Source: Mycobacterium sp. (GTDB taxonomy: Bacteria; Actinomycetota; Actinomycetes; Mycobacteriales; Mycobacteriaceae). Taken from it: DNA of 7,449 nucleotides. A program made the translations under genes and the position numbers. A model generated the notes under the pieces. The model was not told the origin of the DNA. It worked only from the letters and a program-made list of their open reading frames with translations, and searched no databases. The DNA is taken from the NCBI GenBank assembly GCA_018500005.2, contig JAHBAP020000351.1, positions 1 through 7,449 on the forward strand. The letters are read 5' to 3'. Position 1 is the stretch's first letter. Each line of letters opens with the position of its first letter. Below, in pieces: positions 1 to 5,027 of the stretch.

Positions 1-544
1 GCTCGGCGGCCAGCGGGTCGTCGCGATTGCGGGGCAACATCAGCCGGTCTTCGGCGCGGGCGGCGATCAGATAACCGGCCTTGATCCGGAACACCGCCGA
101 GTAGTCCGGGGACGGCCACACCACCGTCACAAGGTGCTCCTGTTCGGCGGTCGGGTCGGTCCGGTACTGGGTGTGCGTCCAGCGCCGATTCCAGGCCAGC
201 TCGCTGCGATCGGGTGGCACCGAAGGTGCATCGTCGGGGTCCTCCGGTGTCGGCGGAATCAGGTCGTACAGTTCCCGCGTCAGCACGATCTCCTTGGCCT
301 GCATCGCCGCGGTGTTGATCAAGCTCACTTTGGTCAGCACGTCGGGATGATCCCCGGTGCGGGCGGTCCAGTCCCCGATGGCGTGCTCGCTGAGGTCGGC
401 GGCCAGCTCGGCCACCTGGCGGCTGAGCCGAGTCGCTTCGGCGGCCAGAAACGCGCGCTGTTGGCGGGGGAGCCAGGCTGACGGCAGCAGGTCGTAGCCG
501 GTGTACACCTGGGCCACAAGCTGGTGGATTTCGGGGCTGCTCAT
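1..544 (-). CDS. Unknown protein coupled to rep-like gene (C-terminus outside window)
   Basis: An open frame starts at ATG 544-542 and runs without a stop to the left edge, giving 181 visible residues that begin MSSPEIHQLVAQVYTGYDLL. Its ATG overlaps the TGA of the upstream rep-like gene as ATGA, and no clear Shine-Dalgarno sequence precedes it, so translation is probably coupled to rep by termination-reinitiation. The first 90 residues are helix-rich, with an AFLAAEATRLSRQVAELAADL stretch that could form a short coiled coil. They are followed by an acidic, proline-rich linker (PPTPEDPDDAPSVPP) and a more beta-like part (HLVTVVWPSPDYSAVFRIKAGYL shown as 18 to 23 residues in that area). I do not recognise a family. 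The tight linkage suggests a plasmid maintenance role, but that is inference from position only. Confidence 0.75.
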   Translation of the reverse strand, partial: MSSPEIHQLVAQVYTGYDLLPSAWLPRQQRAFLAAEATRLSRQVAELAADLSEHAIGDWTARTGDHPDVLTKVSLINTAAMQAKEIVLTRELYDLIPPTPEDPDDAPSVPPDRSELAWNRRWTHTQYRTDPTAEQEHLVTVVWPSPDYSAVFRIKAGYLIAARAEDRLMLPRNRDDPLAAE

Positions 545-1824
545 CGGTGGGGTCCGGGAGCCGTAGGTGGCACGTTGATCCGCCACCGGTGGCGCTCCTG
601 GGCGGGCCTCGAAGCCAGCCGTTCAACGTCGGTGGACGTGGGTGCTGTCACGGGCCGAACGATAGGCCGGCCGGCTGTCGTGGGACGCGGATTGCGCGTG
701 TGCCCGGCAGGCTCAGTGGCGGCCCGGTGCGCGCGGTCGTGAAGAACGCGGCGGATCTCTTTTTGGGCGGCAGCAATCCGGGCGCGCGCAGTATCGGTGA
801 GCGGCTCCGGGCGCGGCGTCTGGTCGATGCTGGCGGCGGCGTAGCCGCCGGCCTTTGTCGAGGGGTCGGGGGGTGACCAAGACAACCGCCGCAACCGACT
901 CGACAGAAACGCACCGGGGGTGGGGATGTGGTCGGGCCAGGTCCAGCCGCGGGTACGCATGTCGGCGTTGAGCGCGTCGGTGATGGCGCGGGCGGTCCAG
1001 ATCGTGGGGTCGATGTCGGCGGCGGTGAGGGCATCGCAGATGGCGCCGATGTGAACGCGGTCGAGGCCGTGAGTGCCAGCCACGAGGGCGGCGGCGAGCC
1101 GTTGAATGGTCAGCGGCCGCGGAGCGGTCCGCCGAGGTACTGCACGGGTGTTGAATCCCTTTCCCAAATTCTGGTTGGCGGGCGCGCTCGCGCGCTCGCT
1201 TGGTGAGTTCCTCCCTACGGGAGTAAAAGAACTAACTCCGCCTGACGGCGGTAGGTGGAAATCATGCACAGCAGGCCGGTTCGCGAGGCTAGGGTCGCGG
1301 CGGGGCACCAGGTGGTACACCGAGGGTCGCCGGCCGACGCTGGGGGTGCCTGGGGAGCCGTGGCCTCGTTGGGCCTCGATGGCCCATTGGGAGGCCCGGA
1401 GGACACGCCAGGCGGCGGTCACGGTGCGTACGTCACAACCCACCCGGGAGGCGATCGTGGCGCGGGTGACGGCGACGTGGCGACCGGTGGCGTGATCGGC
1501 GTGCTCGGCCATCACCGACGCGATCGACAACAGCGTGGCCGCGGTGATCGACACCCGCTCGGCCGCGCACAGCCGGCCTAGGGCTGGCGACTGCGCCCAG
1601 CTCTGGAGGCCGTCGAGCCATGCGGCCCGGCTGGTCCACATCGGCGCTCGCGGTGCACACGCGCCGGCACGCTCCACCCAACCGCGGCGGCGTTCGTTGG
1701 CCAGCGCGCGGACGGCATGCGGTGTGGGTGCAATGGTGGCGCCCAGCGGCGTCGGCCATGCACTGTTCACCCGAGCTGATCGGGTGTTGAGGAAGTCACG
1801 ATTTGCGCACCGATTGCGCGCCAT
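541..1824 (-). CDS. Winged-helix plasmid replication initiator-like protein
   Basis: This is a 427-residue protein if translation starts at ATG 1824-1822 (MARNRCANRD). The frame is open back to a TTG at 1932, but that extension would cross the hairpin array at 1878-1962 and has no conserved look, so I prefer the ATG; no good ribosome-binding site supports either start. Residues about 92-174 look like a winged helix: a helical run, then VAVTRATIASRVGCDVRTVT as helix-turn-helix, then a GRRPSVYHLVPRR wing. A Pro/Ser-rich linker (about 189-234) leads to a second conserved-looking domain (about 235-319) with HIGAICDALTAADIDP and TRGWTWPDHIPTPGAFLSSR. From memory this two-domain pattern occurs in mycobacterial proteins tied to plasmid replication. 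A DNA-binding role is well supported, while the initiator role is inferred from this and from the par genes nearby. The last third is basic and low in complexity. The gene ends in ATGA overlap with the next gene. It could instead be another HTH protein of a mobile element. Confidence 0.6.
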   Translation of the reverse strand: MARNRCANRDFLNTRSARVNSAWPTPLGATIAPTPHAVRALANERRRGWVERAGACAPRAPMWTSRAAWLDGLQSWAQSPALGRLCAAERVSITAATLLSIASVMAEHADHATGRHVAVTRATIASRVGCDVRTVTAAWRVLRASQWAIEAQRGHGSPGTPSVGRRPSVYHLVPRRDPSLANRPAVHDFHLPPSGGVSSFTPVGRNSPSERASAPANQNLGKGFNTRAVPRRTAPRPLTIQRLAAALVAGTHGLDRVHIGAICDALTAADIDPTIWTARAITDALNADMRTRGWTWPDHIPTPGAFLSSRLRRLSWSPPDPSTKAGGYAAASIDQTPRPEPLTDTARARIAAAQKEIRRVLHDRAHRAATEPAGHTRNPRPTTAGRPIVRPVTAPTSTDVERLASRPAQERHRWRINVPPTAPGPHR

Positions 1825-1850
1825 TTCTGGAACGTCAGACAGGCGTGCGC

Positions 1851-1856
1851 TACCGT
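1851..1856 (+). promoter_or_regulatory. -10 box for the putative antisense RNA
   Basis: TACCGT fits the actinobacterial TANNNT -10 pattern and would place the transcript start near 1863, just before the hairpin array. No good -35 lies 17-18 bp upstream (TGGAAC at 1828-1833 is weak). The box lies 27-32 bp upstream, on the rep strand, of the chosen rep ATG, so plus-strand transcripts would run against the rep leader. Confidence 0.4.
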
Positions 1857-1862
1857 GAGACG

Positions 1863-1967
1863 AGTCCAGCAAGACACGTCCCTTTCGGGGCAACGGGTGC
1901 GGACCCGGAACCGAGCGGCTAACTCGGTTCAAACCCAGACAGGGCCTCGCTACGGCGGGGCCTTTGT
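1863..1967 (+). ncRNA. Putative counter-transcribed RNA opposite the rep leader
   Basis: Four hairpins follow one another on this strand. Stem 1 is GTCCC/GGGGC with a TTTC loop (1878-1891). Stem 2 is CGGGT/ACCCG with a GCGG loop (1894-1907). Stem 3 is a perfect 8-bp stem GAACCGAG/CTCGGTTC with the 7-nt loop CGGCTAA (1908-1930). Stem 4 is GGCCTCGC/GCGGGGCC closed by a TACG tetraloop (1943-1962) and followed by TTTGT. The last has the form of an intrinsic terminator only in the plus direction, since the stable C(UACG)G loop and the U-rich tail are on this strand. The stem 3 loop carries a YUNR motif (CUAA), and its complement in the rep leader also does (UUAG). YUNR U-turn loops are known as fast-pairing sites in plasmid antisense RNAs such as CopA/CopT. 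The RNA would be about 105 nt and would control rep expression. Alternatively the segment is only a structured rep leader. Confidence 0.45.
1943..1967 (+). terminator. Intrinsic terminator with UACG tetraloop
   Basis: An 8-bp GC-rich stem with one T-G pair, GGCCTCGC (1943-1950) and GCGGGGCC (1955-1962), closes on TACG and is followed by TTTGT. The UACG loop closed by C-G is an extra-stable tetraloop on the plus strand. It ends the putative antisense RNA. Confidence 0.6.
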
Positions 1968-2011
1968 CATGTTCAGGCTTGGATCTGCACCGCTATGGAA
2001 ATGTCACATCT

Positions 2012-2029
2012 GCCCGCCTGTAGGCGGGC
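2012..2029 (-). terminator. Hairpin terminator after the small RHH gene
   Basis: GCCCGCC (2012-2018) and GGCGGGC (2023-2029) form a perfect 7-bp stem with loop TGTA, six bases past the stop of the RHH gene on the minus strand. There is no T-run on either side. Mycobacteria often use such tail-less GC hairpins. It may stop whiB-RHH transcription, or attenuate readthrough into the rep leader. Confidence 0.5.
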
Positions 2030-2035
2030 GTGTGT

Positions 2036-2233
2036 CTACATCGCCAGCGGCAGAACCTCCTTATCGAGTTCGCGGACAGCCTCGGGTCGACCCACCGCAA
2101 TAGCGAGCAGGTCTGCGGAGAGCTGGCTGACGCTGGTGCCGCGTTCGGCGGCCATTTCACGGAGCCGGGCGTAGACGGATGCATCCGCGCGAACCTTGAT
2201 CTGCTCGCGCGGACCTTTATGCGGTTGGGCCAT
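2036..2233 (-). CDS. Small ribbon-helix-helix (CopG-like) DNA-binding protein
   Basis: A 65-residue protein starting at ATG 2233-2231 (MAQPHKGPREQIKVRADASV). AAGGA lies 7 nt before this ATG, whereas a longer frame from GTG 2305 adds only unconserved residues. The fold reads as RHH: a beta strand EQIKVRA (10-16), helix 1 SVYARLREMAAERG (19-32), and helix 2 SVSQLSADLLAIAVG (34-48). Proteins of this size and fold act as dimeric repressors in plasmid copy control, partition and toxin-antitoxin modules. No toxin gene lies next to it. The rep-like gene follows on the same strand about 210 bp further on, which favours a role as rep or self-repressor. It lies 83 bp downstream of the WhiB-like gene and may share its transcript. 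The last residues (KEVLPLAM) probably form a short tail. Confidence 0.75.
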   Translation of the reverse strand: MAQPHKGPREQIKVRADASVYARLREMAAERGTSVSQLSADLLAIAVGRPEAVRELDKEVLPLAM

Positions 2234-2316
2234 GCTCTGATCCTTACGCGGAAGTCGCCTTGTACCTGGTACCGACACGCGGTTCGTCTGAGACTGCCGT
2301 GACACGTGAGGTTGGA

Positions 2317-2718
2317 TCAGGCCGCCGTGGGTTTCGCCGACGCCTGGCGTCGGCGGGCATAGGGGTCCGGCATTGCAGGAATGGCAGATTCGCCGAGTTC
2401 GGCGATCCGCCGGCGCTCGAACTGCGCGAGCAGATATCGGTAGGTCTTCTCCAGGAGCTCGGGTGTTGATCTATCCCCGGGCAGCGACAGGCCGCCCCAT
2501 ACGCCGTACTCCTCGCGTGCGGCCACCGCGTTGTACCCGCAGCGGCCGAGGAACGGGCAGCTCTGGCAGGCCCTGACGGCGTGGATGCGGTCTTTGAACG
2601 GCGAGAACCACAGGTCGCCATCGTGAAGGCTGTCGGCGCAAGGGGTGGGCTGATCGGTGCGGTACAGGCGGCGGACAGGCTCGGACTGCTGCGCGCCGGG
2701 GCGGATGCGGGGAGGCAT
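2317..2718 (-). CDS. WhiB-family iron-sulphur transcription regulator
   Basis: A 133-residue protein. Cys27, then Cys51-x2-Cys54-x5-Cys60 (ACQSCPFLGRC), give the four ligands of a [4Fe-4S] cluster, and GVWGG (72-76) is the family signature turn. The C-terminal half is helical and basic (TYRRYLLAQFERRR-like stretch around 92-106, then ARRRQASAKP), as expected for the DNA-binding tail. WhiB proteins are redox- or NO-sensing partners of the main sigma factor. Plasmid and phage copies are known and may modulate host or element genes. ATG 2718 has no Shine-Dalgarno sequence, but TACGAT ends 6 nt before it, so the mRNA is probably leaderless. It is transcribed divergently from the XRE-type gene across a 90-bp AT-rich operator region, and the small RHH gene follows it. 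Confidence 0.93.
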   Translation of the reverse strand: MPPRIRPGAQQSEPVRRLYRTDQPTPCADSLHDGDLWFSPFKDRIHAVRACQSCPFLGRCGYNAVAAREEYGVWGGLSLPGDRSTPELLEKTYRYLLAQFERRRIAELGESAIPAMPDPYARRRQASAKPTAA

Positions 2719-2724
2719 AAACCC

Positions 2725-2730
2725 ATCGTA
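2725..2730 (-). promoter_or_regulatory. -10 box giving a leaderless whiB-like mRNA
   Basis: On the minus strand TACGAT (TANNNT) is followed by GGGTTT and then the ATG of the WhiB-like gene, placing the transcript start at or next to the A of the start codon. No convincing -35 is seen, which is common in mycobacteria. Leaderless mRNAs are frequent there. Confidence 0.5.
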
Positions 2731-2738
2731 ACCAATAA

Positions 2739-2758
2739 TTATCGGTAATTAGCGATAA
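2739..2758. promoter_or_regulatory. Dyad operator between whiB-like and XRE genes
   Basis: TTATCG (2739-2744) and CGATAA (2753-2758) form a 6-bp inverted repeat around a central AATT. An overlapping dyad AATTA/TAATT lies at 2738-2750. The stretch is strikingly AT-rich against the GC-rich background. It sits in the divergent promoter region and is the natural binding site for the XRE regulator, or for another dimeric regulator, controlling both genes. Confidence 0.5.
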
Positions 2759-2808
2759 GCGTGGAGCGACGCTCGGAAACATCGCTGCGATGGATGATGG
2801 TGGCCATC

Positions 2809-3294
2809 ATGTCGTGGGAGAAGTTGGGCGAGGCTGTGCGCGAGCGGCGCATCGACCTGGGGTTGACCCAAGAGCAGCTGGCCGAGCGTGGCGGCCCCTC
2901 GACACCGACGCTTCGCGCGATCGAGAACAACCGGGCCGGTCGTCTGAGCCCACGGTTGCGTCGATCACTGGAACGGACCTTGCAGTGGTCTGCCGGCAGT
3001 GTCGACCAGGTGCTCGCCGGCCAGGACGCCACAGTCGTGGAACCCGTCACCACCACTGCGATCGGCCCTGGTTTCTATCTGCTGGTCGACCGGGCGCTGT
3101 CGGCGGCTCGGGCGGTGATCATCGGTCCACCGAGCGAGGTCGACGCCGTCGAATGGGGAGCTGACATGCACCGCCTGGTACGTGAGGTCAAGGATGGCTT
3201 TTTCGAGCTAGAGCCACGCCTAGAGGCCAGCCAGCGCAACAAACTCGGCGCTCTCATAGCCCTGCTCGACCAGCTTTCGAGTCCGTCTCACTGA
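2809..3294 (+). CDS. XRE-family helix-turn-helix regulator
   Basis: A 161-residue protein from ATG 2809 (MSWEKLGEAVRERRIDLGLT). In-frame starts also exist at GTG 2761 and ATG 2794/2797, but the HTH domain starts directly after 2809, and GGTGG lies 5 nt before it. Residues 4-58 form the HTH_3/XRE domain: EKLGEAVRERRIDLGLTQEQLAERGG, then PSTPTLRAIENNRAG as recognition and following helix, then a helical SPRLRRSLERTLQW and SVDQVLAGQ. Residues 75-161 have no recognised domain. They contain a helix PGFYLLVDRALSAARAVI and a charged C-terminus with VREVKDGFFELEPRLEASQRNK that may dimerise. It probably represses its own promoter and the divergent whiB-like promoter through the dyad at 2739-2758. It is convergent with the small membrane protein gene downstream. 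Confidence 0.88.
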   Translation: MSWEKLGEAVRERRIDLGLTQEQLAERGGPSTPTLRAIENNRAGRLSPRLRRSLERTLQWSAGSVDQVLAGQDATVVEPVTTTAIGPGFYLLVDRALSAARAVIIGPPSEVDAVEWGADMHRLVREVKDGFFELEPRLEASQRNKLGALIALLDQLSSPSH

Positions 3295-3310
3295 TCCGGA
3301 GACAACCCAA

Positions 3311-3478
3311 GGCTACCCCTTCCTCGTAGTGGCCGCGTTTGTGCGGGGTGGGGGTGGCTGTCAAGGCTCGACCGTGGTTGACCGCGAAGCGGCCTCGGCC
3401 TTGACAGCCACCCCCACCCCGATCACCACAATGGCGGCCCAGGAAGGGGTGGGGTCCACGCACGGGCACCGGGTAGCC
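3311..3478. repeat. Outer nested inverted repeats around the 24-bp arms
   Basis: Further matching arms flank the 24-bp repeat in mirror order. GGCCGC (3331-3336) pairs with GCGGCC (3434-3439), ACCCCTTCCT (3315-3324) with AGGAAGGGGT (3441-3450), and GGCTACCC (3311-3318) with GGGTAGCC (3471-3478). The whole 168 bp therefore behaves as one broken palindrome whose right side carries about 20 extra bases (3451-3470). Confidence 0.7.
3344..3421. repeat. Perfect 24-bp inverted repeat with 30-bp loop
   Basis: The arm 3344-3367 (CGGGGTGGGGGTGGCTGTCA followed by AGGC) is exactly complementary to 3398-3421. The 30-bp centre has its own small hairpin CCGC-GAA-GCGG (3382-3392). The left arm is very G-rich. 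The repeat lies between the convergent XRE and membrane protein genes. It is much larger than needed for termination, and neither side has a T-run. Candidate roles are a single-strand origin, a transfer origin, a protein-bound cruciform, or a bidirectional terminator. Confidence 0.85.
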
Positions 3479-3492
3479 CGCGAGTCCTCGCG
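3479..3492 (-). terminator. Hairpin directly after the small membrane gene
   Basis: CGCGAG (3479-3484) and CTCGCG (3487-3492) form a 6-bp inverted repeat with a 2-bp centre, abutting the TGA of the membrane protein gene on the minus strand. There is no T-run, so it is at best a weak terminator or pause site. Confidence 0.3.
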
Positions 3493-3696
3493 TCAGGGCC
3501 GTTTGGTGAGGATCGCGATGGCGGCTTGGATGACGACGCCGAGGACGGCGCTGATGACGCGTCCGGTATCTCCGATGGTGAGCTTGGATTCCGGGTTGCG
3601 GGCGTGGATGCGGTCGGCGAGAACGCAGACGCTCACGACGATGGCCACGAGTCCGAGGATGGCAGCGATGCACACGGCCAGGTCAGTTCCGCTCAT
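3493..3696 (-). CDS. Small two-helix membrane protein
   Basis: A 67-residue protein starting at ATG 3696-3694 (MSGTDLAVCI). AGAAAGAG lies about 9 nt upstream as a ribosome-binding site. Two hydrophobic segments are visible: residues 5-27 (LAVCIAAILGLVAIVVSVCV) and 46-64 (RVISAVLGVVIQAAIAIL). They are joined by a polar turn with ADRIHARNPESKLTIGDTG, and the tail is LTKRP. The layout is that of a helical hairpin in the cytoplasmic membrane. Holins and small plasmid membrane proteins share it, but size and two helices alone do not prove either. The start overlaps (ATGA) the end of a doubtful upstream ORF. The gene converges on the XRE regulator across the large inverted repeat. Confidence 0.65.
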   Translation of the reverse strand: MSGTDLAVCIAAILGLVAIVVSVCVLADRIHARNPESKLTIGDTGRVISAVLGVVIQAAIAILTKRP

Positions 3697-3965
3697 GGTT
3701 GGTGCTCTTTCTCTGGTTGGTCGGGAAAGCGGCTCCCGGAGCGGGGTGTTTGAGCTCCGCTCTCTTCTTCTGGGCGGAACTGCGCTGTTTTCCACGGCAC
3801 TGGCCGCACCTTTCTCGTCGTGGCAACTCGGTCACTAGTGAAGTACCGGGGCGAGAGCTGTTTTCCGTCGCGCGGTGCGGCAGGTAGTTCTCTGGCACTC
3901 ATCGGGAGGCATATGCGGGCGGGGTGCAGCGGCGGGTCGCGGCGAAGGGATGTTGGGTGTGGCAT
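3693..3965 (-). CDS. Doubtful small ORF upstream of the membrane protein gene
   Basis: A 90-codon frame from ATG 3965 (MPHPTSLRRDPPLHPARICL), with GAGG 6 nt before the ATG and a TGA that overlaps the ATG of the membrane protein gene as ATGA. These two signs favour translation. Against it, the product is rich in Pro, Arg and Gln with no recognisable fold, and its third codon positions are less GC-rich than those of the sure genes. A second minus frame over the same bases (from ATG 3898, containing ERCGQCRGK) also stays open, so codon bias does not choose clearly. It may be a short coupling ORF or non-coding. Confidence 0.25.
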   Translation of the reverse strand: MPHPTSLRRDPPLHPARICLPMSARELPAAPRDGKQLSPRYFTSDRVATTRKVRPVPWKTAQFRPEEESGAQTPRSGSRFPDQPEKEHQP

Positions 3966-4045
3966 TCACGACCTCTAATGCCTTGTTTCGACCCGATTTG
4001 CCGACAAGCCGGGTGGTCACGGTTCGGTAACGGTCTGAAAATGCC
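3697..4045. other. Long intergenic stretch upstream of the par region
   Basis: Apart from the doubtful minus-strand ORF, I see no gene here. The stretch holds a 6-bp stem CGGAGC/GCTCCG with an 11-nt loop around 3737-3760, the palindrome CACTAGTG near 3833-3840, and a G-rich plus strand around 3905-3960. The leader and promoter of the small membrane gene must lie here, but no convincing box stands out. Confidence 0.5.
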
Positions 4046-4116
4046 GTCTTACGTGGCAAGACGTAAGGACGTAATAGCGTGTTGACGTATATGCGTCATT
4101 GCGCTGTGACGTAAGG
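4046..4116. repeat. GACGTAA repeat array A at the parA promoter (putative centromere/operator)
   Basis: Units of the form GACGTAAN occur as GTCTTACGT (inverted, 4046-4054), GACGTAAG (4060-4067), GACGTAAT (4068-4075, in tandem with 8-bp period), the near-palindrome GACGTATATGCGTCATT (4084-4100), and GACGTAAGG (4108-4116). The array ends 7 bp before the parA start codon. RHH partition proteins such as ParG and omega bind short direct and inverted repeats at parA promoters, acting as both repressor and centromere-binding protein. I infer that the RHH protein at 4692-4919 binds here. Confidence 0.8.
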
Positions 4117-4117
4117 T
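4112..4117 (+). promoter_or_regulatory. Possible -10 box of parA inside array A
   Basis: TAAGGT (TANNNT) is followed by 6 nt and the parA ATG, which would give a leaderless mRNA. The same bases hold AAGG 7 nt before the ATG, which could instead serve as a ribosome-binding site for a longer transcript, for example one using TTGACG (4082-4087) as -35. In either reading, protein bound to the last GACGTAAGG unit would block expression. Confidence 0.35.
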
Positions 4118-4123
4118 TTTGGC

Positions 4124-4699
4124 ATGCCTACTGTTTCTTTGGTCCACACCAAGGGCGGCGTCGCGAAGACGACGTCGGCGGTGTATCTCGCGACCGCTGC
4201 CCAGCGTCGCGGTCGCGATGTCGTGCTTATTGATGCCGACCCGCAGGGCTCGGCGCTGGAATGGGCGGCGGCCGCCCAGGATGACCCCTTGCCGTTTCCG
4301 GTGGTGCCGGCACGCCGACCCCTGGACGTCAGTGGCCACCGGGAGTTGACGATCGTGGACACTCCCCCGGGTACGGCGCAGGTTATTCAGGAAGCGATCG
4401 AGCTGGCCGATTTGGTCGTGGTGCCCACGGGGGCCTCACCGCTGGATGTCCGCCGGGTATGGCCGACTTTGGAGATCACCGCGCACCGCCCCACGGCGGT
4501 GCTGTTGACCGGCGTCGATCTGCGGACCCGACTAGCCGATGAGGTGAAGACCCTGCTGGAGGAGGAGGGCGTGCCGGTGATCGAAACGCGGATTGTTCGC
4601 CGCGAGGGCATCCGCCGGGCGTTCGGGTCTACACCGAATCACCTGTACGGCTATGACGACGTGTTCGACGAGCTGATGGGGGCATTGGTTCATGTCTGA
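4124..4699 (+). CDS. parA: ParA-family partition ATPase (small, type Ib-like)
   Basis: A 191-residue MinD/ParA-type ATPase. The deviant Walker A is KGGVAKTT (residues 10-17, with signature Lys10 and catalytic Lys15), Walker A' is VLIDADPQGSA (34-44), and Walker B is LTIVDTPPG (75-83). There is no N-terminal HTH extension, and the length is close to the roughly 200 residues of type Ib ParA, which leave promoter control to their small partner. ParA forms ATP-dependent dimers on the nucleoid that move partner-bound plasmid copies apart. Its 3' end overlaps the RHH gene by 8 bp (ATGTCTGA), marking a two-gene operon with coupled translation. Array A lies directly upstream, as expected for autoregulation. 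Orphan ParA-like ATPases exist, but the partner gene and repeats make partition by far the best call. Confidence 0.93.
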   Translation: MPTVSLVHTKGGVAKTTSAVYLATAAQRRGRDVVLIDADPQGSALEWAAAAQDDPLPFPVVPARRPLDVSGHRELTIVDTPPGTAQVIQEAIELADLVVVPTGASPLDVRRVWPTLEITAHRPTAVLLTGVDLRTRLADEVKTLLEEEGVPVIETRIVRREGIRRAFGSTPNHLYGYDDVFDELMGALVHV

Positions 4700-4919
4700 C
4701 TTGACTTCGAAGATGGCCGCACGAGTGAAGACAGAGCCCGCCAAGCGGGCGGCTGAGGCGTTCCGCTCCCCCACTGACGATATGCAACGCGCCACCGTTT
4801 ACCTGCCACGCGCGACGGTGCGCGGACTTAAGCAGGCTGCACTGGACCAGGACACGAGCATGAGCAAAATCCTCACTGACCTGGCCGATCGATGGTTGGC
4901 ACAAAACGCAAAGACGTAA
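4692..4919 (+). CDS. RHH partition partner of ParA (ParG/ParB-like)
   Basis: A 75-residue protein from ATG 4692, within the last codons of parA. Residues 1-30 are polar, basic and probably flexible (MSDLTSKMAARVKTEPAKRA). Residues 32-70 form an RHH fold: strand QRATVYL (32-38), helix 1 RATVRGLKQAALDQD (40-54), and helix 2 SMSKILTDLADRWLA (56-70). A mobile N-terminus plus C-terminal RHH is the plan of ParG, whose tail stimulates ParA ATPase activity while the RHH dimer binds the centromere. It is cotranscribed with parA. The stop codon TAA lies inside the first unit of repeat array B (4913-4920), so the likely binding site overlaps the end of its own gene. The same fold occurs in antitoxins, but no toxin follows. 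Confidence 0.85.
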   Translation: MSDLTSKMAARVKTEPAKRAAEAFRSPTDDMQRATVYLPRATVRGLKQAALDQDTSMSKILTDLADRWLAQNAKT

Positions 4920-4950
4920 GGACGTAAATGCGTTATTACGTCCTTACGTC
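4913..4950. repeat. GACGTAA repeat array B, perfect 15-bp palindrome arms
   Basis: GACGTAAGGACGTAA (4913-4927) and its exact complement TTACGTCCTTACGTC (4936-4950) flank the 8-bp centre ATGCGTTA. Four 8-bp units are thus present, two in each orientation. The core GACGTAAATGCGTTATT (4921-4937) matches the cores of arrays A and C at 15 of 17 positions. It lies between the RHH gene and the NYN gene, so it may repress or insulate the NYN promoter. As RNA it would form a hairpin at the end of the parA operon. Confidence 0.85.
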
Positions 4951-5014
4951 CTTACCCAAACAAATTCAGACCTCAGACGCGATCGTCCTGGCGGGCGATT
5001 GCATGCCTGCCAGT

Positions 5015-5020
5015 TAACGT
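5015..5020 (+). promoter_or_regulatory. -10 box for leaderless NYN gene mRNA
   Basis: TAACGT (TANNNT) lies 7 nt before the ATG at 5028, and no ribosome-binding site precedes that ATG. A leaderless transcript starting at or near the A of the start codon is the simplest reading. No clear -35 is seen. Confidence 0.4.
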
Positions 5021-5027
5021 CTGTTCC

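Noticed and set aside
648..1858. Long plus-strand and alternative minus-strand frames opposite and within rep
   Set aside because: They are Arg/Gly/Pro-rich shadows typical of GC-rich coding DNA, have no ribosome-binding sites, and conflict with a gene that shows recognisable domains.
1825..1932. Extension of the rep-like protein to the TTG at 1932
   Set aside because: It needs a rare TTG start without a ribosome-binding site and translates through four hairpins into low-quality sequence.
1908..1940. tRNA-like stretch: 7-nt loop on a GC stem followed by GGTTCAAACCC
   Set aside because: No cloverleaf can be drawn: the loop lacks T33, no T-stem pairs around TTCAAAC, and no acceptor stem is found. 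The hairpins fit the antisense RNA model better.
2036..2718. Toxin-antitoxin pair formed by the RHH protein and the WhiB-like gene
   Set aside because: The upstream partner is a clear WhiB regulator with cluster cysteines, not a toxin fold, and the genes are 83 bp apart.
3345..3360. G-quadruplex in the G-rich arm
   Set aside because: Only two runs of four or five G are present, so at most a weak two-layer fold is possible. The inverted repeat is the stronger signal.
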